Below are positions 57,221 to 64,000 of a stretch of DNA of 64,000 bases, in pieces. A program made the translations under genes and the position numbers. The notes under the pieces are model-generated. The model saw only the letters and a program-made list of their open reading frames with translations. It was not told the DNA's origin and did no database searches. Position 1 is the first letter of the stretch; every line of letters starts with the position of its first letter. The stretch is from Muribaculaceae bacterium (GTDB lineage: Bacteria > Bacteroidota > Bacteroidia > Bacteroidales > Muribaculaceae), in assembly GCA_023663365.1 (NCBI GenBank), contig JAMPHP010000001.1, positions 826,640 through 890,639 on the forward strand, in the 5' to 3' direction.

Positions 57221-59434
57221 CTATTGATTGTCGGCATCGAGCTCTCCGGCCATATATGATGCCAGGCAGATGATGCGCGCGATGGCGATGTCGTAGTCGC
57301 GGGTGGGGCCGAGCTTTGAGTTGCCTACGATGTCGGGGTGCACGTGCTTTCTCTTGAGTTCATTGCGCAAGGCTCCGCCTATGGGGATGACTGTGGCGTA
57401 GGAGCGGTCCACGGGTCGGTAGCCGCTGAGAAGCTGCTCGATGACCCACCGGTTGTGCTCCACCTCGGCTATGCGGGCGAGCGTGGTGCTGTCGGTGATT
57501 TCGTCGGCCGAAGCCTTGAGGCCGAAAGCGCGCATTTTGGTAGGGAAGGAGCGCGCGCAGTAGACGTTGCTCCACCGCTTGGCGACGACGCTCTTGCCAC
57601 CGCCGCGGTCGATGGCCTCCCAAGCTGCGGTGGCATCGGCTGCGAGTGCGTTGAGCCCGGCGGCATCGGTGTACTCGCTGAAAAGGCTTGTGCCGCGGTT
57701 GAGACATGTGTAGGCATACGACACCAGTTTTGGCAGCCATTGCTCGCCGCGGAGGTAGTCGCAGCGGTCGAGCATTCCGAACGGCTTGAGCCGCCGGTAG
57801 CGTGCCGTGCCGAGGCCCGATATGCCTTGGCGCAGGGTCTCGACGATCGCGCCGGTCTCGGCCTGCTGTACCCATATCTCCTGCGCCTGCTCGTAGACTT
57901 CGGGCGAGAAATAGAGTGCTGCCGCCATTGCCTCCGATGCGATGGGCAGGCAGATGGCTATGGTGGTGCGACTGAGGGTGTCGGCTGCGGCATCGCTGAT
58001 GTAGCGGTTCACAGCGGGAGCGGCGAGATCGCCTTTTATAAATTCAAAGTCCACGCCGATGAAATCCTCGCCGAGGTAGCCTCCGAAGTAGGGCGAGCCC
58101 TCGGCGGCATCGTCGAGCGGGCGGTGCCACGGATAGCAGCCTGCGGCGCAGGAGTTGATTTCGGCAGCGCTGTCGTAGATTTTCCATCGCCCCGGCTCGT
58201 CGGCGGGCGCTATGAGGTCGGCGGGCGCATCGACGTAGCGCCAGCGGGCCATGTCGAAGAGGGCGCGGTAGCGGCGCATCACTTTCAGCATCTCGGTGTC
58301 GGCGTGGCGGTCGATAAAGGTGATAAGCGTGCGGGGGCGCCCGGCGGCCGGATTGTTGAAGTTGGGGTAGTGGGCGGTGCGGGCGGCTTCAATGGCCAGT
58401 GCCACTCCCATGCGCGACATGCCGACCACGATGAGGTGCACCCGCTCGGGAGAGTCGTAGGAGATGCCGCCGTGGCCGTCGAGCGGGGTATAGCTGTCGG
58501 GCTGCCCCGGCCGGCTCACAAGTACCTGCCGGGCCCAGGTCTCATAGATGCTGAATGGCTCGAAGCTGAAGGTGCGGCTGCTGCGGAGGCTCACATCAGA
58601 ATTTTGAAAAGCGGTGAACGTGGACTGGTACTCGAACATCACATGGCACGGGATGCGCTTGGCGGGTGCATGGTCGGCGGCGATATTCTCCGCAATCAGC
58701 CGCCAGCACTCGAGGTTGAGGGCATCGTGGTTGGCGCCATCGATAAGGGCTGATTCGCCGATGATATATACTTCGTTGGCATCGGCGGGCTGCAGCTCCT
58801 CGAGCTCGTGGCGCGAGGTGCGGCATCCGGAGTAGATGATTACATCGCCGGCGAGCTCTCGGTCACCGATGGCCGCAAAGAGCTCGCGGCGCAGAGCCTC
58901 GGGATTTCGCTGAGTCTGGATAAGGACGTATTCATTGCACTCCTTGCGGATAAGGTCGCAGGCGAGTTTGGCCACCATGCGGTGCCCGCCGATAATCACC
59001 GAGAAGTTGCCCGGCCGGAAATGCGTGTAGCGAGTCTCGCCCTTGCCGAATTTCTCGCGTCGCGACGATAGCCAGTTCACAATGAACGACAGCAGGATGC
59101 CGTTCACCAGGATTATGCCCACAAGGTTGGTGAGCAGCACGAGTATGTGCTCTGAAATCCACCAGAACGTCCAAGCCTCGGCACCGCTCTCGAAGGTAGG
59201 ATTTGTAAGGTCGAGCAGCAACTGCCCCGGCAGCAGGGAGCCGTCGCGGCCAAGCTCGCCGGGGCTGAACCACGCATGAGCGAAGCCTGCCACCACGAGC
59301 ACGCCGAAAATTATGCCGGTATATGCCAGCAGTTTCTTCAGCACCTTGCTGAATTTGCCCGACATGAGCAGGTCGAGATTGATCTCCATTCGGCGGAAAG
59401 CTCCGCCTCTATGCCGTCTGTGAATATTAGCCAT
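57221..59434 (-). CDS. Two-TM RCK channel-like protein with C-terminal RyR-like domain
   Basis: 737-aa membrane protein. A basic N-terminus, TM1 at about 34-56 (LLAYTGIIFGVLVVAGFAHAWF), a loop with a possible pore helix (SGAEAWTFWWISEHI) and TM2 at about 98-118. Then two Rossmann RCK-like domains: FSVIIGGHRMVAKLACDLIRK (about 144) and VHLIVVGMSRMGVALAIEAA (about 332), in the manner of CASTOR/POLLUX ion channels. The last 80 residues (VEHNRWVIEQLLSGYRP, KRKHVHPDI, TRDYDIAIA) resemble a divergent RyR domain. No TVGYG potassium filter is visible. Upstream of the small RyR gene by 15 nt. Confidence 0.78.
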   Translation of the reverse strand: MANIHRRHRGGAFRRMEINLDLLMSGKFSKVLKKLLAYTGIIFGVLVVAGFAHAWFSPGELGRDGSLLPGQLLLDLTNPTFESGAEAWTFWWISEHILVLLTNLVGIILVNGILLSFIVNWLSSRREKFGKGETRYTHFRPGNFSVIIGGHRMVAKLACDLIRKECNEYVLIQTQRNPEALRRELFAAIGDRELAGDVIIYSGCRTSRHELEELQPADANEVYIIGESALIDGANHDALNLECWRLIAENIAADHAPAKRIPCHVMFEYQSTFTAFQNSDVSLRSSRTFSFEPFSIYETWARQVLVSRPGQPDSYTPLDGHGGISYDSPERVHLIVVGMSRMGVALAIEAARTAHYPNFNNPAAGRPRTLITFIDRHADTEMLKVMRRYRALFDMARWRYVDAPADLIAPADEPGRWKIYDSAAEINSCAAGCYPWHRPLDDAAEGSPYFGGYLGEDFIGVDFEFIKGDLAAPAVNRYISDAAADTLSRTTIAICLPIASEAMAAALYFSPEVYEQAQEIWVQQAETGAIVETLRQGISGLGTARYRRLKPFGMLDRCDYLRGEQWLPKLVSYAYTCLNRGTSLFSEYTDAAGLNALAADATAAWEAIDRGGGKSVVAKRWSNVYCARSFPTKMRAFGLKASADEITDSTTLARIAEVEHNRWVIEQLLSGYRPVDRSYATVIPIGGALRNELKRKHVHPDIVGNSKLGPTRDYDIAIARIICLASYMAGELDADNQ

Positions 59435-59501
59435 TGCAAGTGAAATTATTTCGGTGTGCTACCTCTTTTTTCTTGAGGCCATCCATGCTGAATGATACTT
59501 A

Positions 59502-61313
59502 TTACTTCTTTCTGCGGTATTTTTGATTCCGAGCATTGGGTTTATCAGGTATTGTCCGCTCCAAAATTCCGGCTTCGACCAAATCGTAGATATATTTCTT
59601 TCGATTATCAAAATGATCTGTTACACCGGCTCTGATGAGAATTTCTTTTCTACCTCGTGGTACTGAGCAAAAGTTTCGGATGTCTTGTTGCTTCTTAGTA
59701 AGCACAATTTTAGGAAGCGGGTCGGTATTTGTTTGTTGTGGGTCGGTGTTCGGGTCGGTATTTGCTTGTTGTGGGTTGGTGTTCGGGTCGGTATTTGGTT
59801 GTTGTGGGTCGGTGTTCGGGTCGGTATTTGGTTGTTGTGGGTCGGTGTTCGGGTCGGTATTTAGTTGTTGTGGGTTGGTGTTCGGGTCGGTATTTGGTTG
59901 TTGTGGGTCGGTATTTAGTTGTTGTGGGTCGGTGTTCGGGTCGGTATTTGGTTGTTGTGGGTCGGTGTTCGGGTCGGTATTTAGTTGTTGTGGGTCGGTA
60001 TTCGAGTCGATATTTAGTCGTTGTGGGTCGATAGCTTGCTTACTTTCTGACGAAGTTCGATGGCTACCCCTCGGTATCGTGATGACAAACTCATTGGAGG
60101 CATGAGTTATCTCGTTATGGCTGCCGATGCCATTTGAGAACACTGCATTGGGGTCGTATTCCAAAGCGCGGCGTACACCGCTTCCGGCTCCGGTATATGG
60201 AAGAAGGTAAATGGCGTTTGTAAAGAGAAACATATTTCGAGGCATTGATGTGCCATTCTTTATGTCCTCTACAGTCAGCCCATTTGGAAGTGTGCCCGGA
60301 CTATGTATCTCAACACGATTGTCAAATATGAATATGCGTATCGGAGATTTGATATTCAGCGAGCGGTGTACGAGTGCGTTGACCGTATATTCAATAAGGC
60401 TCTCATATGGAATCTCCAATTCGCCTATTGAATTGAATTCACGCTCAACTTGCACTTTACGCAGATTTCGTGTAAAGAAATTCATTATAGCCTTGAACTG
60501 ATGGAGGATATTTCCCTCAATCTCCATGTCGTGCATTTTGTCGCGGAATTGTGTTCCCCCGACAGAATTACCAAGGAAACTTATGCACTTGGCTGTCATA
60601 ACGGGAAGCCAACGCTGGGTATATTTACCAAACAACAACATGGCCGCGACAGTCATCTTGCCATCAGGTCGGATAAAGCGAAGATTACGGAGCAAGCGTT
60701 CAATTGTGGAGCCTTTGATTACGAACTCTGCCATTTGGTCGAGAGTGTAATTCTTCATATTCAGTTCATCGACCTGCTTGCCTTTGAATACAGGCGCAAA
60801 GCGGCTCATCAAATATAATTTGATTGTATCCGAATCAAGATCATCGATTGTTGCACCGGCGACTGTCGCTTCGTCCGGGTCGAAGTTTCCACATTCGCTC
60901 ATCATCTCGGCAAGTTCGGCATTGTCAAATACTTTCCTTTTGTCTGCGCCATTCTTAATCCATATAACACCTTTGTTGTCGTGATACGGTTTATTTTTTC
61001 CTTCCGGAATTGTGGCTACAACAACAGCACCTCCTTTAGTGGAAATGTTCTCAACATCGATTAGAATATTGGGGATTACATTTTCTGCCGCAACATTGGC
61101 AAGAAGATTGGTAGTTTCTTGCAATTCCGTGTACGACAAAGCGTTTACTTCACCTGTCTTATCATTTATTCCGATGATAAGTTTTCCTCCATGTGAATTG
61201 CTGAACGCTACCATTTCACAACCGATGTCATATCGGTCGTGGGCACGTTCCTTAAACTGAACCATCCCGGATTCAGCCATGTCACGCATTTGTAAAAGTT
61301 CCGCCTCTGTCAT
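59502..61313 (-). CDS. AlbA_2/HATPase_c_4 putative DNA-binding regulator with tandem-repeat linker
   Basis: 603 aa. AlbA_2 (Schlafen-like divergent AAA_4) domain at about 5-125 (MVQFKERAHDR, EMVAFSNSHGGKLIIGINDK), a middle ATPase-like HATPase_c_4 part at about 300-400 (YESLIEYTVNALVHRSL, VEIHSPGTLPNGL), a TDPNTDPQQPN repeat linker and a C-terminal winged helix (KKQQDIRNFC...YIYDLVEAGILERT). I chose ATG 61313 (MTEAELLQMRDMAESG), where homology begins and a -7 box sits just upstream; ATG 61433 would add 40 residues unlike the family. AT-rich. It heads the RyR/nuclease run; next gene 67 nt away. Confidence 0.82.
   Translation of the reverse strand: MTEAELLQMRDMAESGMVQFKERAHDRYDIGCEMVAFSNSHGGKLIIGINDKTGEVNALSYTELQETTNLLANVAAENVIPNILIDVENISTKGGAVVVATIPEGKNKPYHDNKGVIWIKNGADKRKVFDNAELAEMMSECGNFDPDEATVAGATIDDLDSDTIKLYLMSRFAPVFKGKQVDELNMKNYTLDQMAEFVIKGSTIERLLRNLRFIRPDGKMTVAAMLLFGKYTQRWLPVMTAKCISFLGNSVGGTQFRDKMHDMEIEGNILHQFKAIMNFFTRNLRKVQVEREFNSIGELEIPYESLIEYTVNALVHRSLNIKSPIRIFIFDNRVEIHSPGTLPNGLTVEDIKNGTSMPRNMFLFTNAIYLLPYTGAGSGVRRALEYDPNAVFSNGIGSHNEITHASNEFVITIPRGSHRTSSESKQAIDPQRLNIDSNTDPQQLNTDPNTDPQQPNTDPNTDPQQLNTDPQQPNTDPNTNPQQLNTDPNTDPQQPNTDPNTDPQQPNTDPNTNPQQANTDPNTDPQQTNTDPLPKIVLTKKQQDIRNFCSVPRGRKEILIRAGVTDHFDNRKKYIYDLVEAGILERTIPDKPNARNQKYRRKK
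59719..60030 (-). repeat. 33-bp coding tandem repeat, ten copies
   Basis: Ten copies of a unit containing GTTGTGGGTCGGT (plus strand), spaced 33 bp except for one 21-bp interval (59896 to 59917). It translates on the minus strand as the 11-residue TDPNTDPQQ(P/L)N. All units keep the frame, so copy-number variation would only change linker length. Confidence 0.95.
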
Positions 61314-61318
61314 ATTTG

Positions 61319-61326
61319 CAAATTTA
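61319..61326 (-). promoter_or_regulatory. -7 box at the start of the AlbA_2 gene
   Basis: Minus strand TAAATTTG, 5 nt before ATG 61313, so transcription would begin at or next to the start codon. No -33 at normal spacing. Confidence 0.35.
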
Positions 61327-61516
61327 CGCAAAAAAGATGGATTTAAAAAAAATCTGCCAAGAGCGTTGTATTTTAACATTGCTGTGCCAAGATTTTGCAC
61401 ATGTGTGTGGCTAACTTTGCCTGCGAAAGCCATATCGGCTTTCCTCGGAACACTCTTTAAATCATTACTACTATGTCTGTAATTATTATGGTACTCTGCT
61501 TCTTTTCATTTCTCGG

Positions 61517-62578
61517 TCAGGCTCTCAAAGACGGCGGGAAGGTGTAGCGGGTTCTAAGAATAACACGGATTGTGAATGCTGCAATCAGGGTAGCCAGGCA
61601 GTATATGCCAAGATGTGTCCAAGTCCACACCTCGCGGGAGCCCGTGATTATCAAGCTCAGATGCCGGATGATGGGGTGTGAAACAAACAACAGCGCCGAC
61701 AATTGTCCGAGATAGAGCAGAGTAGTGCGCAGCACTCCCGGGATAAATGTTGAGAGCCAAATAGCAGCTGGCGGCCACGGTAGCGAGCTGAGCAACCATG
61801 CCGCAGGGTGTGGTATGATGCTTAGTGTAACAGCCAAGGCAAGCGTCAGCGCTCCACACGTGTGCCACGTGGCTGAATTAAGAACCAAAGGATGCCTCGC
61901 AAGGCATATCCCGAGGGAGAATACCGGCAGTGCTATAAATAGGTTGACCCGCAGCTGCCCGAGGATTGCCGACTCGGGGCCGGCGATGGAGGCAACGATA
62001 TATTGCACAATCAGGCACAATGCAGAGCCGACGAGCAGGCTTCGGCTTGAGGCTCTGTGCCCGACGACATAGTAGAAGAGGTATAGCTCTATGGCGAGTC
62101 CGAAATACCAGTATGGGCCATAAGCGATATTGTCGAGCCAGTCGGGATGTAAGTGCGTGAGGAATAGCTGAGTGAGCAAGAATTGCTTTGCGGTGTGAAG
62201 TATTGTGCCGCCCTGTGCAATGCTGATTAGTGCGAATATTAGCAGCCCCGGGGTGAGTAGCCCCCATATTTTTTTAATCGTATGGCGGAAATAAACGGAA
62301 AAAGAAGGCAATCCGTCGGCGTATTTTTTTGCAAGACCGTAGCCGCTTAAAAATACGAAAATCTCCACACCATAATGACCGAGAAATGATATGATTGTCC
62401 ATAAGGCTGCAATTGCTCCATGGCTTAGATTCGTCCAAAACTCAGAGAGATTTGAGGTGGAAAACGTAAACTCGTTTTCGATTACTCCATTGAAATGGCA
62501 AAAGTTGTGCATGACAATCGCTATGATTGCCATGCCTTTGAGGATGTATGAGCTTTCTTTGCTGAGTTCAAATTTCAT
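61517..62578 (-). CDS. Acyltransferase family 3 membrane protein
   Basis: 353-aa polytopic inner-membrane protein with about ten helices, of the acyltransferase 3 type that O-acylates surface polysaccharides or lipids. Seen: IAIVMHNFCHF near 20 with the conserved N-terminal His, FLGHYGVEIFVFLSGYGL and YFRHTIKKIWGL, family hallmarks. ATG 62578 is preferred over a TTG one codon upstream. Substrate unknown. A TACCTTTG -7 box lies about 65 bp upstream, so it is probably transcribed separately from the O-acetyltransferase gene. Confidence 0.88.
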   Translation of the reverse strand: MKFELSKESSYILKGMAIIAIVMHNFCHFNGVIENEFTFSTSNLSEFWTNLSHGAIAALWTIISFLGHYGVEIFVFLSGYGLAKKYADGLPSFSVYFRHTIKKIWGLLTPGLLIFALISIAQGGTILHTAKQFLLTQLFLTHLHPDWLDNIAYGPYWYFGLAIELYLFYYVVGHRASSRSLLVGSALCLIVQYIVASIAGPESAILGQLRVNLFIALPVFSLGICLARHPLVLNSATWHTCGALTLALAVTLSIIPHPAAWLLSSLPWPPAAIWLSTFIPGVLRTTLLYLGQLSALLFVSHPIIRHLSLIITGSREVWTWTHLGIYCLATLIAAFTIRVILRTRYTFPPSLRA

Positions 62579-62642
62579 CAAACAGAGAGTTGGAACAGAT
62601 GAGAACGCTTGAGAGCAGCGCTATAATTCAAGCAGAACAGAA

Positions 62643-62650
62643 CAAAGGTA
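62643..62650 (-). promoter_or_regulatory. -7 box upstream of the acyltransferase
   Basis: Minus strand TACCTTTG matches TAnnTTTG, with a leader of about 60 nt. No clear -33; the upstream DNA is an A/T run. Confidence 0.4.
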
Positions 62651-62695
62651 CGCTTTTTTTGAAAAAAATGTATAATGCGGCGCTAAAATATTGCT

Positions 62696-63253
62696 TTAAT
62701 CCCCCCCAATCCGTCGGATTACTCGTGCGGGATTTCCGGCTACGATTGTGTTGGGCTCTACATCGTGGGTGACGACACTTCCGGCACCTACCACTGAGTT
62801 TTCGCCAACTGTCACTCCGGCAAGTATTGTAGCTCCGGCACCTATCCATGCTCGGCGACAAATTCTCACGGGCTTGCAGGTGATAATCCACCGATTGTCG
62901 AGGTCGTGATTGTTGGAAATCAACCGGACATTGGCGGCAATCATCGCCTCGTCCTCAATAGTAATCCCTCCGGCCGACATCATCAGGCAACCGGACATGA
63001 TTACTACGTTTTTTCCTATTTTCACTTGGTTGAAACGAACCCCGCTCAGGGGAGTATTTATACGACTCCCTTCACCCATTTCAGGGAATAATTCCTTTAC
63101 CAAGGCATCGAAGTCTTCGGTCGCAGGCATCGTGTGATTCAGCTTAAAAAGAGTCTGCATCTGCTGCTTTGCCAACGCAGCATCTTCTGCCGAAGGGTGC
63201 GCGCAATCTATTCTCACTTCGTGAGCGCTTTCGCGATTACTCACTTCCTCCAT
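62696..63253 (-). CDS. Left-handed beta-helix sugar O-acetyltransferase (LacA/Maa-like)
   Basis: 185-aa hexapeptide-repeat acetyltransferase that moves acetyl from acetyl-CoA to a sugar hydroxyl. Seen: FNQVKIGKNVVIMSGCLMMS and ITIEDEAMIAANVRLI coils, the likely catalytic His in ISNNHDLDNRW, and WIGAGATILAGVTVG then VVGAGSVVTHDV, ending GNPARVIRRIGG. ATG 63253 lies 2 nt after the flavodoxin stop, implying cotranscription; the longer open frame upstream runs through the flavodoxin gene. A C7 run in its last codons only affects the terminal residues. Confidence 0.9.
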   Translation of the reverse strand: MEEVSNRESAHEVRIDCAHPSAEDAALAKQQMQTLFKLNHTMPATEDFDALVKELFPEMGEGSRINTPLSGVRFNQVKIGKNVVIMSGCLMMSAGGITIEDEAMIAANVRLISNNHDLDNRWIITCKPVRICRRAWIGAGATILAGVTVGENSVVGAGSVVTHDVEPNTIVAGNPARVIRRIGGD

Positions 63254-63255
63254 GT

Positions 63256-63822
63256 TCAAAACTTTGATGTCCACTCTTTTATTTCCGCGTCGCTCTTGCC
63301 ATTCATAAGCATGCCTTCGCCGAACGACAGGTCGGGATACTGTTCTTTGAGCTCCTTCTCGCTGTTGATGATGTTTCTTCCGCCAGAAGTCATGAACGGC
63401 ACTATGGTCTTGCCTTGAAGATTGTTGTTTTCGATGAATGTGTTGATGATGGTAGGATGGGTGTTCCACCAGTTGGGATAGCCGATGTAAACGACTGAAT
63501 ACTCCGACAAATCCGTTACAGAATCTTTCAGAGCCGGGCGGAACGAGCGCTTGTGCATCTCCACGTAGCTGCGGCTGAGGCTGTCGGTCCAGTCGAGGTC
63601 GGCTGAGGTATATTTTACGGCCGGAGCAATTTCATAAATATCAGCACCGACAATCTTAGCTATGCGTTTTGCGGCTGCTTCAGTTGTGCCCGTTGCCGAG
63701 AAGTAGCATACGATCGCTTTCTCATTTGATTTCATATCTGACGAATTATTAGTCCGGCTGCATGATGTCAGTGGCAAGGCCGCAGCCACGAATATCATCA
63801 GCAATTTGCATATCATTCTCAT
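63256..63822 (-). CDS. Flavodoxin-like lipoprotein
   Basis: 188-aa FMN-binding flavodoxin with a lipoprotein signal (FVAAALPLTSC, Cys about 21). FMN phosphate loop YFSATGTTEAAAKRI at about 45, then YIGYPNWWNTHPT and VPFMTSGGRNI for the isoalloxazine ring. No acidic run follows the Cys, so it is probably periplasm-facing. It follows a RibD-C/DHFR-like reductase gene, and its stop is 2 nt before the acetyltransferase; it probably acts as an envelope electron carrier or quinone/flavin reductase (inference). Confidence 0.9.
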   Translation of the reverse strand: MRMICKLLMIFVAAALPLTSCSRTNNSSDMKSNEKAIVCYFSATGTTEAAAKRIAKIVGADIYEIAPAVKYTSADLDWTDSLSRSYVEMHKRSFRPALKDSVTDLSEYSVVYIGYPNWWNTHPTIINTFIENNNLQGKTIVPFMTSGGRNIINSEKELKEQYPDLSFGEGMLMNGKSDAEIKEWTSKF

Positions 63823-63824
63823 CG

Positions 63825-64000
63825 TTAGTTGGTTTTATATCTTATCCATAATGTGCCGTTGGCGAAGCGCTCGACGCTTTCCAGCGATAATTTTACCGGC
63901 ATACGGCTCATGTCCGCGATGCCATCGAAAAGAGCTGTCTGTCCTTTGCGTCCGTCGATACCGGGAGCAAGCAGGAGGCTCACTTCGTCGATAAGTCCGG
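63825..64000 (-). CDS. RibD C-terminal/dihydrofolate reductase-like protein, 5' end outside window
   Basis: The last 57 codons of a minus-strand gene enter from the right edge: GLIDEVSLLLAPGIDGRKGQ, then a Met-rich stretch and ESVERFANGTLWIRYKTN followed by TAA at 63825-63827. The pattern (G.(I/V)DE..L...P...G..G...F, ending NGTLWIRYK) fits the RibD_C/DHFR-like reductase family using NADPH. It ends 2 nt upstream of the flavodoxin ATG, so the three genes form one run. Confidence 0.75.
   Translation of the reverse strand, partial: GLIDEVSLLLAPGIDGRKGQTALFDGIADMSRMPVKLSLESVERFANGTLWIRYKTN

Noticed and set aside
59719..60030. 33-bp repeats as a CRISPR array
   Set aside because: Units are contiguous without unique spacers and keep an open reading frame with an 11-residue peptide repeat.
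61473..61547. 24-residue hydrophobic plus-strand ORF (MSVIIMVLCFFSFLGQALKD...)
   Set aside because: Overlaps the end of the acyltransferase gene on the other strand, has no promoter or conserved context I can see, and is short enough to be chance.
62701..62707. C7 homopolymer at the end of the O-acetyltransferase gene as a phase-variation site
   Set aside because: It lies in the last three codons; a length change would only alter the final one or two residues and the stop position slightly.

Overview
The window looks like chromosome of a gut Bacteroidales bacterium. Evidence is the TTG-N19-21-TAnnTTTG promoters, a SusC/SusD glycan locus, a DUF3575-DUF5119-fimbrillin locus, acidic-tailed lipoproteins, NspC-type spermidine synthesis and several proteins with type IX secretion (T9SS) C-terminal domains. 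High-GC coding sequence plus T9SS substrates make Muribaculaceae my best guess, but no rRNA or other decisive marker is present.

Layout. 1-4883 (+): helicase tail (PcrA/UvrD), nspC, a family 2 glycosyltransferase and radC, tightly packed. 5214-7621 (+): ECF sigma factor, a membrane protein in the anti-sigma position, a Spy/CpxP-like periplasmic protein and a FocA-family channel. 7630-18440 (-): two packed runs, prfA followed by DUF4153-pyrF-esterase, and parC-DUF3316-S41-degenerate M23-VanZ with overlapping genes. 18501-20450 (-): GH43 and an aldo/keto reductase. 20743-33804 (+): three very large secreted proteins built of jelly-roll, FN3 and propeller modules with T9SS-like tails. A 165-bp hairpin-shaped element lies between the first two. 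33938-37979 (-): fimbrial locus with a strong promoter and an adjacent C9 tract. 38058-38886: non-coding, with an array of palindromes. 38887-40095 (-): an AT-rich DUF4143 ATPase between two 210-bp direct repeats that carry the dnaK terminator. 40277-42181 (-): dnaK with a sigma-54-like promoter.

42431-55474 (+) is one polysaccharide utilisation locus: SusR-like DUF6377 regulator, SusC, SusD, a five-module SusE/F lipoprotein, a GH27-like lipoprotein, a SusB-type GH97 alpha-glucosidase and a SusE/F-like protein with a T9SS tail. Together they should capture, import and hydrolyse an alpha-glucan (possibly dextran-like, inferred).

55683-61313 (-) is an accessory cluster that reads as one four-gene run: AlbA_2/ATPase regulator with a 33-bp tandem repeat, a two-TM RCK channel-like protein ending in a RyR-like domain, a stand-alone RyR protein and a PD-(D/E)XK nuclease. 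This is my main candidate for an undescribed system. 61517-64000 (-): membrane acyltransferase, then O-acetyltransferase, lipoprotein flavodoxin and the 3' end of a RibD-C/DHFR-like reductase cut by the window edge.
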